Part shown: piece by piece, positions 16,331 through 24,284 of the stretch
Layout of the letters: every line of letters begins with the position of its first letter
How positions within the stretch are numbered: position 1 is the first letter of the stretch
Assembly: GCA_017453065.1 (NCBI GenBank)
Contig: JAFTKW010000001.1
Span: 1 to 64,000 of the forward strand
Direction of reading: 5' to 3'
Length of the DNA stretch: 64,000 nucleotides
Source of the DNA: Lachnospiraceae bacterium
Lineage (GTDB): Bacteria; Bacillota; Clostridia; Lachnospirales; Lachnospiraceae
Notes under the pieces: generated by a model
Told to the model about the DNA's origin: nothing
Seen by the model: only the letters and a program-made list of their open reading frames with translations
Database searches by the model: none
Made by a program: the position numbers and the translations under genes

Positions 16331-16379
16331 ACACCATTTCGATGTGAAATCACACCAATTTGCGATAAATTATGCTACT
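16314..16379 (-). repeat. copy 2 of the scar repeat
   Basis: Matches 12047-12123 from ATCAGTTACAATCTACTACA through TTGCGATAAATTATG. It joins the truncated antitoxin to the end of the GNAT gene at 16386. Beside it the minus strand reads AAGGAGGAT....ATATGG.AGC..AAG.AGGAATTTA, the same pyrE-start pattern seen at copy 1. Confidence 0.6.
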
Positions 16380-16385
16380 AAATTC

Positions 16386-16904
16386 CTACTTGCAGCTTCC
16401 CATATCTGTATCCTCCTTGGGATACCTCAAGTAATAATAATCGTTCCCCTCCATTACATTTCTTTTAGCAAATCCATTTCTAAGATAAAATTCTGCTGCG
16501 GAATGATTATCTTTATGTACTCCGAGCGCAATAGGGCGGACGCCAAATTCTTTATAGCAATTCGATATCACTTTTTCCAATACATAAGTTCCAATGCCTT
16601 TATTACGATATCGCTTGTCTATCGCAAAACCCATCAGCCTGTAAAATGGTACATCCTTCATCTCATCCGGGTCTGTTTCCCATTCTAAAGCCTCTCCCAA
16701 AAGAATAATGCCTACATACACATCGCCATACATAATGGCATATGTGTGACCCTTACAATTGTGAGTTACTCCCCATTTAGTAATCTCGTATATTGTGTCA
16801 ACAGAATCCACAAACGCTTCGTCCACATCATCTCTCTGAATCATTCTTACTTGGTCAATGTTCTTTTCCGTTAATAATTCAATCTTTACTTTCTGTTGTT
16901 CCAT
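16386..16904 (-). CDS. GNAT acetyltransferase with chimeric C-terminus
   Basis: A 172-residue GNAT with the acetyl-CoA loop IDKRYRNKGIGTYVLEKV and DNHSAAEFYLRNGF near the end. The last residues (PKEDTDMGSCK) are read through AAGGAGGAT and an ATGGGAAGC that resemble the pyrE leader and start at 12.2 kb, so the native end was probably replaced at a recombination joint. ATG 16904 is set by GGAGG seven bases upstream, inside the end of the preceding GNAT gene. It forms an operon with that gene and the ABC pair. Confidence 0.7.
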   Translation of the reverse strand: MEQQKVKIELLTEKNIDQVRMIQRDDVDEAFVDSVDTIYEITKWGVTHNCKGHTYAIMYGDVYVGIILLGEALEWETDPDEMKDVPFYRLMGFAIDKRYRNKGIGTYVLEKVISNCYKEFGVRPIALGVHKDNHSAAEFYLRNGFAKRNVMEGNDYYYLRYPKEDTDMGSCK

Positions 16905-16905
16905 A

Positions 16906-17394
16906 TCAGACCTCCATCTCATACAATGCTATGGAGCGACCATTATCATAATCAATAATATCTACGATTTTAAAACCAGCATTTAGATAGATCTTTCTTA
17001 CCACTTTTTCATCCAACCCTGTATCGAGACGAACGTACTTTATTCCATTCCTACGGCATTCTTCTTTAATAGCTTCTACTACTGCCTTTGTCATGTTTCT
17101 ATGTGCATATTCTCTTTTTACGCAGAGTTTATGCAAATACACTGCCTGCACATCGGATGAATCCTGCCAATATTCAGAGTCACTGTTCTGTAGAATAAAC
17201 GCACATGCAGTCTTTCCATCTACTTTTCCGATGCAAAAGTTTTCTGGCTTTGCTTCGTCTGTAATCAATTCTTCCTGAGTCAGCCATTCATCAAGCCAGA
17301 CACGAAAGCCTTTCTCTCTTCCCCACCTGGCAACTTCTTTCATAACAGCAATGGCCTCTTCAAGTTTGTTATAAACAATTTCTATCTTTTCCAT
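16906..17394 (-). CDS. GNAT acetyltransferase (paralogue B)
   Basis: A 162-residue GNAT closely related to the product at 14647-15147 (shared KLCVKREYAHRNMTK and YLNAGFKIVDIIDYDNGRS). Its start overlaps the end of the upstream ABC transporter gene by 26 bases, so it is translated from the same message. AGAGG precedes the ATG. Being in one operon with a two-part exporter suggests resistance or modification of an exported compound; this is inference. Confidence 0.75.
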   Translation of the reverse strand: MEKIEIVYNKLEEAIAVMKEVARWGREKGFRVWLDEWLTQEELITDEAKPENFCIGKVDGKTACAFILQNSDSEYWQDSSDVQAVYLHKLCVKREYAHRNMTKAVVEAIKEECRRNGIKYVRLDTGLDEKVVRKIYLNAGFKIVDIIDYDNGRSIALYEMEV

Positions 17395-18985
17395 AAAAAC
17401 CTCTTATAGCAATCACCTTATCATATTTCGCATAATCTTCGGGTTTCAGCTTATGTGTTACAACAATTATGGTTTTCTCCGGGTCCCCTAATATCATTTC
17501 TTCTATTTTTTCAGAAAGGTCAGAATCCATAGCAGAGGTGTACTCATCTAAAAGTAAAATAGGTTTCTCTGTGTAAACGGCTCTTGCTATGGAGATGCGC
17601 TGTTTTTCTCCCTCAGATAAATTGCCACTATATGCCACAACCGTTTCATCTTTCTCAGGCAATTTTTCTGTAATCTTATCTACAAAGCATTTTTTTGATA
17701 CTTCTTTGAACCATTCTAAAGATTTATCTTTTTCCAAACAAATATTGTTATAAATGGTACTGTGAAACAAAAAACTATCTTGAGACACATACGCAATCAT
17801 GGATTGTATCTTTTCCCTGTCTAATTGCCTATAATCTATGTTTCCTATGGTTATTGTTCCTTCGCTTGGCTCTACATTTTTTAGTAATAGGTTAAGCAAC
17901 GTAGTTTTTCCATTACCGCTTTTCCCAACTATGGCATATTTTTTCCCCTGCTCGAAACAAACAGAAAAATCCTTCAATACAGTCTTCTCACCATATGAAA
18001 AAAACACATTTTGCAATTCAATAGTAAAATTATCATTCGCTTCTGTATATACCGGGATATTCTCTTCCTTTGCTTCTTTTTCAATTTCATTCGAAATATC
18101 ATAATATTCTTTGCACGCTTTTTTGGATATTTCGGAACTTTCTATCTCCGTCAAATATAATAAAATTGTAGTTAAAACTTCATTTATCGCAATTAATGTA
18201 ATAATCACATCTGCGTTTTTATCCACCATGCAATACCCCAAAATTAGAATTCCACAGGTCATCATGCATTGAATAGAAAAAAAGATTATATCCGCAAGAT
18301 TGTATAGGTATTGGTATCGTTGTAGTTCCCCAGAAACAGCCTTCACAGTAGCAAGATTCTTTTTCACAAAAAATGCTTCTGCCTGCATTCCTTTTATGAC
18401 ACCTATGTGGCTTACGCTTTCCACTACATTCCCATATAACGTCTTTTTGACTTCTTGAATCTTTTTTACCGACTTACGAATTTCTTCCATGATATATGCA
18501 CGAATGCAGTGATATCCTGCAAATAATACCACTGTAAGCAGCATGAGTGCACCATTAAAATATCCGATAAATGCTATCGAAGAAATAAGAATGATAACAT
18601 TCACTGTAATATCCTTCTTTGCACGAAAATATCCTTCCATATAAGGAGCAAAATCTGTAAGCAGAGCCAAGTATTCCGTTTTATCTCGTTTACAAAAATG
18701 TTTGTAATCTAATTTCAAAATATTCCCATACAGCTTTTTTTTGAGAAATAGACTTACCTTTTTTGTCCACAAATTATTTATCATTTTACTAAAAAAGTAC
18801 ATACTGCCATACGATAAGATATATATCACAATAATGCATATAAACTGATAAATTGCAGGCAAGCTTCCCTTCTGAACTACAAGCAACATTCTCTCAATGA
18901 TAATTGCCTGCACGAGTCCAAACACGCCCAAGAAGGAGGCCATCAGTATAGAAAAAAAGGTGGAAATAGGATATTTCTTTAACAT
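17369..18985 (-). CDS. ABC exporter half-transporter, second subunit
   Basis: A 538-residue type I exporter subunit. The N-terminal ~310 residues have about six membrane segments. The ATPase has Walker A GKSGNGKTTLLNLLL, a modified signature NLSEGEKQRISIARA and Walker B LLLDEYTSAMD. Its ATG overlaps the end of the upstream ABC gene by seven bases (ATGTTAA), a sign of a coupled heterodimer. The Walker B Glu is present while the signature has Ser-Glu instead of Ser-Gly, common in asymmetric pairs. Substrate unknown. Confidence 0.85.
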   Translation of the reverse strand: MLKKYPISTFFSILMASFLGVFGLVQAIIIERMLLVVQKGSLPAIYQFICIIVIYILSYGSMYFFSKMINNLWTKKVSLFLKKKLYGNILKLDYKHFCKRDKTEYLALLTDFAPYMEGYFRAKKDITVNVIILISSIAFIGYFNGALMLLTVVLFAGYHCIRAYIMEEIRKSVKKIQEVKKTLYGNVVESVSHIGVIKGMQAEAFFVKKNLATVKAVSGELQRYQYLYNLADIIFFSIQCMMTCGILILGYCMVDKNADVIITLIAINEVLTTILLYLTEIESSEISKKACKEYYDISNEIEKEAKEENIPVYTEANDNFTIELQNVFFSYGEKTVLKDFSVCFEQGKKYAIVGKSGNGKTTLLNLLLKNVEPSEGTITIGNIDYRQLDREKIQSMIAYVSQDSFLFHSTIYNNICLEKDKSLEWFKEVSKKCFVDKITEKLPEKDETVVAYSGNLSEGEKQRISIARAVYTEKPILLLDEYTSAMDSDLSEKIEEMILGDPEKTIIVVTHKLKPEDYAKYDKVIAIRGFYGKDRNCL

Positions 18986-20610
18986 TCGTTATCCTCCTTT
19001 TCTAAAACACTCACACTACATTCTGAGGATGTTAATCTGTAAATCACATCATATAATTCCGGTTGCATCAGTTTGTGTGAAATGCATATAACAGAAATTT
19101 CCGAATCACTCATAATACGTTTCTCTATCGTCGCTCCATTCTCTCCGTCTAACGCTGAAAATGGCTCATCCAAGAGATATATTTTTTTCTTCTGAAATAG
19201 ACCCCTTGCCAGAGAGATTCTCTGTTTTTGCCCCTTCGATATATTTGCTCCATCCTGTTTTAAATGCTGATGCGGGTCTAATCCATCTTTATCCAGATTC
19301 ATCATCCTAAAAACCGACATTGCATAATCCTGATTCTCCTGCTGATTTCCCAACATAATATTTTCCATTATTGTTCCTTCAAAAATAACAGGATTTTGTT
19401 CTATATAACAGATATGCTCAAATATGGACTCCTCTATCAAAGAATCCACTTTTTGTCCGAATAGTTTAATTTCTCCTTTTGAATATTCTTGCTGTTTCAT
19501 GATAGCCTTAAAAAGCGTAGATTTACCTATCCCGCTTTCTCCCAAAAGAAGAATCTTTTCCCCTTTATGTAATGTTAATGAAATATTTTGAAGTATGTCT
19601 TTTTCTCCATATCCGATTGTGACATCTGTAACTTCTATTGGCGTCTTTTCCAAACTCTCAGCAGAAATGCGGTGCAGCTTATCCACTTGCTTTTCCATAT
19701 AAGAAAACACTTCTTTTTTCACTTCAGACAATCCAATTACTACTCCATATTCATACATAATGCCATTACTTTTTGCCATTAACTGCGAACATAAGGTTAG
19801 GATAGCCGCTATCTCTCCGATAGAAAGACTATTATGATATGCTAAAATACAGCAAAAAATAAAAATCAAAAAATATACCACTAAATTGCCAATCACAGCA
19901 ACGAGCTCAAATCGATTCATGCATTGGTTTTGCAGATATTGACAGTCTTCAAATTCCTTATCATATTGTTGAAACTCACGCTCCGCCATTTCCTGTACCT
20001 GATAATTTTGGATTGTGATTTGACCTCTCAATAATGACATATCTGCATCAATCATCTTTTCACGACATTTCTGCAATTCCTCTTGCTTACGCATAAGGTC
20101 GCCAGATTGACGTTTCCCAAGAAAAACTAATACTATCGTACATAGTAAACAAGCACAGCCAACCAAAGGATTACTATACACCACCATCAAAAAACACATC
20201 ACATAAGCGATTACATTTGCAGTTATATGAATAATACCGCCATAATAAAATCTGGCTACTTTTTCTACTTTTGTAACCAGGAAATTTATTTCATTTCCGC
20301 TTTCTGTCTGATTATGCTCTTTCATTTCTATTTCGAAAAACTTTTTCCAAACTTGAGCATATAAATCATTTCTGATTAGGCTAATGGACTTTGCCTCCAA
20401 TACAGCATATATCAAAAAAGCTCCCACAAAAAGCATATAAAAGGCTATCACACATACAATGCTTTCCAAGTTCTTTTTACCCATCGACAGCTCGTTAATC
20501 GCAGTCACTTCATAAGAAACTGCTCCTAACAAACAAACATTTTGCAACAAAATGCTCACAATAATTGGAATCACTATTTTACTAAATTTTTTCCTCATGT
20601 TATTTTTCAT
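18979..20610 (-). CDS. ABC exporter half-transporter, first subunit
   Basis: A 543-residue type I exporter subunit, partner of the next gene downstream. Membrane segments fill the first ~300 residues. The ATPase has Walker A GESGIGKSTLFKAI, a signature variant NISKGQKQRISLARG and Walker B LLDEPFSALDGE. The signature Ser-Lys in place of Ser-Gly, with the different variant in its partner, suggests one working and one degenerate ATP site. It heads an operon running through two GNAT genes. A terminator of the upstream glycosidase lies just before its start. Confidence 0.85.
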   Translation of the reverse strand: MKNNMRKKFSKIVIPIIVSILLQNVCLLGAVSYEVTAINELSMGKKNLESIVCVIAFYMLFVGAFLIYAVLEAKSISLIRNDLYAQVWKKFFEIEMKEHNQTESGNEINFLVTKVEKVARFYYGGIIHITANVIAYVMCFLMVVYSNPLVGCACLLCTIVLVFLGKRQSGDLMRKQEELQKCREKMIDADMSLLRGQITIQNYQVQEMAEREFQQYDKEFEDCQYLQNQCMNRFELVAVIGNLVVYFLIFIFCCILAYHNSLSIGEIAAILTLCSQLMAKSNGIMYEYGVVIGLSEVKKEVFSYMEKQVDKLHRISAESLEKTPIEVTDVTIGYGEKDILQNISLTLHKGEKILLLGESGIGKSTLFKAIMKQQEYSKGEIKLFGQKVDSLIEESIFEHICYIEQNPVIFEGTIMENIMLGNQQENQDYAMSVFRMMNLDKDGLDPHQHLKQDGANISKGQKQRISLARGLFQKKKIYLLDEPFSALDGENGATIEKRIMSDSEISVICISHKLMQPELYDVIYRLTSSECSVSVLEKEDNEC

Positions 20611-20633
20611 TTTCCATACCTATACCATACGCC

Positions 20634-20659
20634 AAAAAGGCACCCGCAGGTGCCTTTTA
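20634..20659 (-). terminator. terminator of the GH1 glycosidase gene
   Basis: A 10-bp stem AAAAGGCACC / GGTGCCTTTT with a 4-base loop, followed on the minus strand by a T-run. It closes the glycosidase unit and separates the metabolic block from the AT-rich accessory region. Confidence 0.85.
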
Positions 20660-20664
20660 TTTAT

Positions 20665-22011
20665 TTACAAATTTTCTCCATTCTGGAATACCACATCTCT
20701 GTACCAGTATCCAGAGTCTTTGATGGTACGCTCCAAGGTCTCATAGTCTACATAGACGATACCGAAACGCTTGTCATATCCGCAAGCCCATTCAAAGTTG
20801 TCCAAAAGTGACCACTGGAAATAGCCTCTCAGATCCACGCCTTCCTCTGCTGCCCTTTTCAAATTCAGCAAATATCTATGCAAGAAATCGATTCTCTGTG
20901 GGTCATGTACCTTTCCATCCTGAGATACGAAATCTCCATTCGCCATACCATTTTCCGTGATGTAGATAGGCATATGGTATCTTTCATGGTAGAACTTGGT
21001 TCCCCAGTAAATGCCCTCAGGTGTAATATCCCAATTCATGGCAGTCTTTGGAAATCCTCTATGTCTGGTCAAAATCTCAGGTCTTCCATTGGCATCTGTG
21101 CCCACCTGATGAGAAGTATAGTTGTTCAATCCAATGAAATCAATGGACTTAGAAATCAACGCCATATCTCCTGGTGTCACGCTGGCAAGCAAATCACCAT
21201 AGCAGTCCAAGAGTGGCTGTGGAAATCTTCCAAGTACAATTGGGTCCATCCAGAAAGACTGCATGAATACATAATTTCCTTTGCCTGTTTCAAAGAAAAG
21301 TTCTCTCGCAGATTCTACGTCCTCTTTGGTGTCTGGAATAACCATGGTGGTAGCCACAGTCAAACCAACTCTGGCCTCCACTACCATGTTGTGTAAAACC
21401 TTAGCCGCACGTCCATGGGCCTTCAAAACATTGAGGCATGCCAGCATCAGTTCTTCATCTCTAAGAGAAAGCCCAGGTGCATGCTCTCCCACCAAATAAC
21501 CACATCCCATGAATACCTGTGGTTCATTGAAGGTGGTAAAATATCTAACTCTGTCGCCAAAGCAGCGAGCCACCAATGTGGCATATTCTTCAAACCACTC
21601 TGGACTCTTTTCATTCTGCCATCCACCTTGCTTTTGCAAATTTGCAGGCAAATCCCAGTGATAAAGCGTAATGTATGGCTCAATTCCATAAGCCAACAAC
21701 TCATCTATCAAACTATTATAAAAATCAATCCCTTTTTGATTGATGCGGCCTGTTCCCTCTGGAAGCAATCTGCTCCAGGATAAAGAAAAGCGGTACGCCT
21801 TAATCCCTAATCTGGCCATAATCTGTATGTCATCTGCGAATCTGTGGTAATGGTCGCACGCCACATCTCCAGTACTATTGTCGGCAATTTTGCCCGGTGT
21901 GTGTGTGAAAACATCCCAAATATTGGCTCCCTTGCCGTCTTCAAAGGCTGCGCCTTCAATCTGGTAAGATGCTGTGGCTGCTCCCCACACAAATTCATCC
22001 CTAAAGCTCAT
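20665..22011 (-). CDS. GH1 beta-glucosidase/6-phospho-beta-glucosidase family
   Basis: A 448-residue family 1 glycoside hydrolase of full length. The acid/base is E163 in TFNEPQ and the nucleophile is E353 in YITENGMANGD; the N-terminal FVWGAATASYQIEGA and C-terminal WSLLDNFEWACGYDKRFGIV signatures are intact. No signal peptide, so it acts on sugars inside the cell. No phosphotransferase genes are nearby and the FEWACGYDKRFGIV end is of the non-phospho type, so a plain beta-glucosidase is favoured. ATG 22011 follows GGGGAGA by five bases; the longer frame to 22035 has no site. Confidence 0.92.
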   Translation of the reverse strand: MSFRDEFVWGAATASYQIEGAAFEDGKGANIWDVFTHTPGKIADNSTGDVACDHYHRFADDIQIMARLGIKAYRFSLSWSRLLPEGTGRINQKGIDFYNSLIDELLAYGIEPYITLYHWDLPANLQKQGGWQNEKSPEWFEEYATLVARCFGDRVRYFTTFNEPQVFMGCGYLVGEHAPGLSLRDEELMLACLNVLKAHGRAAKVLHNMVVEARVGLTVATTMVIPDTKEDVESARELFFETGKGNYVFMQSFWMDPIVLGRFPQPLLDCYGDLLASVTPGDMALISKSIDFIGLNNYTSHQVGTDANGRPEILTRHRGFPKTAMNWDITPEGIYWGTKFYHERYHMPIYITENGMANGDFVSQDGKVHDPQRIDFLHRYLLNLKRAAEEGVDLRGYFQWSLLDNFEWACGYDKRFGIVYVDYETLERTIKDSGYWYRDVVFQNGENL

Positions 22012-22043
22012 ATACTTCTCCCCTGCTAATCGCAAAACTTCTC

Positions 22044-22982
22044 CTAGTTCTGCTTGCTCAAAACACTATATCTTTCGCCGTCGTGAGCTTCATATGTAAC
22101 GCCCTGCATCTCGAACAGTTCACTTACAGTAGCAAAGCCATAGCCCTGAGCCTTCAGTTCTTTGATAATGGCAGGCAGTATTTTTACTGTCTCTGTGTTG
22201 CCAGGGAAGCAGTGCATCAAAAAGATTGCTCCATCCTGTGCGCCACCAATGACATTGTTGTAGCGCTCCTGTGCTGTAACAGTAGGATCCCAGTCACGGG
22301 AATCTACGCCCACGATAAATGGCAAATCGATCGTATCGTGCATCAGCTGACTGATTGCAATATATGGTGGACGGAAAGTAGCTGGTCTTTCGCCTACCAG
22401 ACTCTCCACTTTTTTCTGTACCAATTCAATCTCCTGTTTCAAGGTTTCTTCGTCCATCTTGTCCATCTGCAAATGGCTCTGAGAATGATTTCCGAGTTCA
22501 TGGCCTTCGTCATAAGCTCTCTTTACTACGTCCTCCGTTACAAAGGTAATATTGTTTCCAATCAGATAAAAGGTAGCCTTTACGTCTTCCTCCGCAAGAA
22601 TATCCAAAATTTCTACCATGATGGTGGTGTTTGGACCATCATCAAATGTAAGTGCAACAAATTTTTCTGGCATTTCTTCTTCCTCCCCGTTTACGTTTGT
22701 ATCCTGCACATCGTCTGTTGCAGGCTCTTTGCTTTCCTCTGTACTTTCTGGTTCTGCGCTTTCCGCAGGCTCTTGGCCCTCACTCTCCTGAGCACTTTCA
22801 GGTGCTTTGCTTTGCTCCTGAGTCTGACTTTCCTCGCCGCTTTCTACCTTACTTTCATGGATGCTTTCCACTGCACTACTTTGTGCGACGTTTCCAGTTT
22901 CGCTCTGCGCACCATTTGCTCCGCACCCCACGAGCAAAGTCATGCATAAAAGCATTGCTAGTACTTTTCTTAGTTTCTTCAT
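22044..22982 (-). CDS. lipoprotein polysaccharide deacetylase
   Basis: A 312-residue secreted lipoprotein with lipobox LLVGC at the end of a clear signal peptide. Residues ~25-95 are a low-complexity Ser/Glu/Gln linker. The NodB domain follows: VALTFDDGPN (catalytic and metal Asp), GHELGNHSQSHLQM (metal His) and RPPYIA. Such enzymes remove N-acetyl groups from peptidoglycan or other surface glycans. The linker would let it reach the wall from the membrane. AGGGGAA precedes the ATG. It lies 32 bases upstream of the glycosidase gene on the same strand. Confidence 0.9.
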   Translation of the reverse strand: MKKLRKVLAMLLCMTLLVGCGANGAQSETGNVAQSSAVESIHESKVESGEESQTQEQSKAPESAQESEGQEPAESAEPESTEESKEPATDDVQDTNVNGEEEEMPEKFVALTFDDGPNTTIMVEILDILAEEDVKATFYLIGNNITFVTEDVVKRAYDEGHELGNHSQSHLQMDKMDEETLKQEIELVQKKVESLVGERPATFRPPYIAISQLMHDTIDLPFIVGVDSRDWDPTVTAQERYNNVIGGAQDGAIFLMHCFPGNTETVKILPAIIKELKAQGYGFATVSELFEMQGVTYEAHDGERYSVLSKQN

Positions 22983-23040
22983 TTGTAATTCCCCTTTCTA
23001 TTCGCCACATGAGCATTCAAACAAGTTTGTGCTCATTTTT

Positions 23041-23184
23041 CTCGTCGCCATCACAGAGCCAGATATGCTTTGCAAATCTAGCTCTGATGAGCGGTCGGCA
23101 AATGCCATCAGCCAAATGCACATCCTTCTGTGCAAGCACAGGTCTGTGCTCTTGCCTTCTGGCGCTTGCCTCGTCGCCATCACA
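23041..23184. repeat. hairpin-rich repeat region with 15-bp terminal direct repeats
   Basis: CTCGTCGCCATCACA occurs at 23041-23055 and 23170-23184. Between them lie a 10-bp hairpin (AGAGCCAGAT / ATCTAGCTCT, one mismatch) and GCACA...TGTGC palindromes. The block looks like a REP-like or small non-coding mobile repeat lying between the pyrF terminator and the deacetylase start. Confidence 0.5.
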
Positions 23185-23213
23185 AAAAACCACGGAGCAT
23201 TTGCCCCGTGGTT
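23184..23213 (-). terminator. terminator of pyrF
   Basis: On the minus strand AACCACGG and CCGTGGTT pair around GGCAAATGCT and are followed by a T-run (GGTTTTTTG). It begins eight bases after the pyrF stop. Confidence 0.85.
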
Positions 23214-23220
23214 TCATTTC

Positions 23221-24147
23221 TTATCTACTTGCCAAAGCCTGGGCAATATCTTCTTTCATATCAAGAACCGCTGCTCTAGAAGCATCTGCATAGTTCGCTG
23301 CTCCGAAGGAGGCGTATTTTTCCTGCTGGTATGCTGCGATGATTCCTCTGGATGAGTTGATGATTGCTCCCAATCCATCCTCATTGAAGAAGTGAACCAA
23401 GTCAGCACCTTTACCACCCTGTGCGCCGTAGCCAGGCACAAGGATAAATGTCTTAGGCATAACCTTACGAAGGATTTTGCCCTGCTCTGGATATGTAGCG
23501 CCTACAACTGCACCGATGTAGCTGTAGTTGTCACCCATGCACTGCTCACCCCATTTTGCAACCTGTTCGCCTACATGCTCATAAAGAGGTTTGCCGTCGA
23601 TGAGACGATCCTGAAACTCTCCACTACTTGGGTTAGAGGTTTTTACAAGAATGAACAAGCCTTTCTTTTCTTCCTGACAAACCTTGATGAATGGGTTGAC
23701 ACCGTCAGAACCAAGGTATGGGTTTACTGTTACAAAGTCCTCATCAAAGCCGTAGTAAGATTTACCCCAGACATCTACTTTGCCAAGGTGTCCTACTGCG
23801 TATGCTTCAGATGTGGAACCGATATCTCCACGCTTAATGTCTCCAATTACTACCAGGCCTTTTTCTTTACAGTAATCTACTGTCTTCTTGAAGGCAATCA
23901 TTCCAGGAATACCAAGCTGCTCATACATAGCAACCTGAGGTTTTACAGCTGGAACCAAATCATAGATGGCATCAATAATGCCCTTGTTGTACTGCCAGAA
24001 AGCTTCTGCTGCGCCCTCTAGGGTTGCGCCAAATTCCTTCTGTGCCGCCTGCTGAATGTGCTCTGGAACAAACTTCATCATTGGATCAAGGCCAACAACG
24101 ATAGGTGCTCCTGTCTTTTGAATCTTGGATACTAATTGGTTAATCAT
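23221..24147 (-). CDS. pyrF: orotidine-5'-phosphate decarboxylase
   Basis: A 308-residue PyrF of the longer type 2 family, converting OMP to UMP in pyrimidine synthesis. The active-site strand reads IGDIKRGDIGSTSEAY with the Lys and Asp pair; VGLDPMMKF is the first strand and LVPGYGAQGG binds phosphate. ATG 24147 follows TAGGGAG by about seven bases; the longer frame to 24252 has no site. It has its own terminator. In clostridia pyrE commonly follows pyrF; here no full pyrE is present in the window, only a 14-codon relic near 12.2 kb. Confidence 0.93.
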   Translation of the reverse strand: MINQLVSKIQKTGAPIVVGLDPMMKFVPEHIQQAAQKEFGATLEGAAEAFWQYNKGIIDAIYDLVPAVKPQVAMYEQLGIPGMIAFKKTVDYCKEKGLVVIGDIKRGDIGSTSEAYAVGHLGKVDVWGKSYYGFDEDFVTVNPYLGSDGVNPFIKVCQEEKKGLFILVKTSNPSSGEFQDRLIDGKPLYEHVGEQVAKWGEQCMGDNYSYIGAVVGATYPEQGKILRKVMPKTFILVPGYGAQGGKGADLVHFFNEDGLGAIINSSRGIIAAYQQEKYASFGAANYADASRAAVLDMKEDIAQALASR

Positions 24148-24233
24148 TCGTTTTCTCCCTATTATATATTCATAGTTTCTTTGGACCTGTCTAAGTGTAG
24201 CATCTCGCCCTAAATAAGTCAATTCAAGAAATG

Positions 24234-24277
24234 GCAAAAAAGGTCCTGACAAGTCAAATTTTGCTAACTTGTCAGGG
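24234..24277 (-). terminator. terminator of the HelD gene
   Basis: On the minus strand CCTGACAAGT and ACTTGTCAGG form a 10-bp stem with an AT-rich loop, followed by ACCTTTTTTG. Confidence 0.85.
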
Positions 24278-24284
24278 CCTAAAC

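Noticed and set aside
12465-17394. Integron-like cassette array of GNAT genes
   Set aside because: No attC-like site is seen between the genes and the recombinase is not an integron integrase; the repeats are explained better as pyrE scars.
22083-22949. 288-codon plus-strand frame
   Set aside because: It is antisense to the lipoprotein deacetylase, whose signal peptide and NodB motifs are convincing; no ribosome site.
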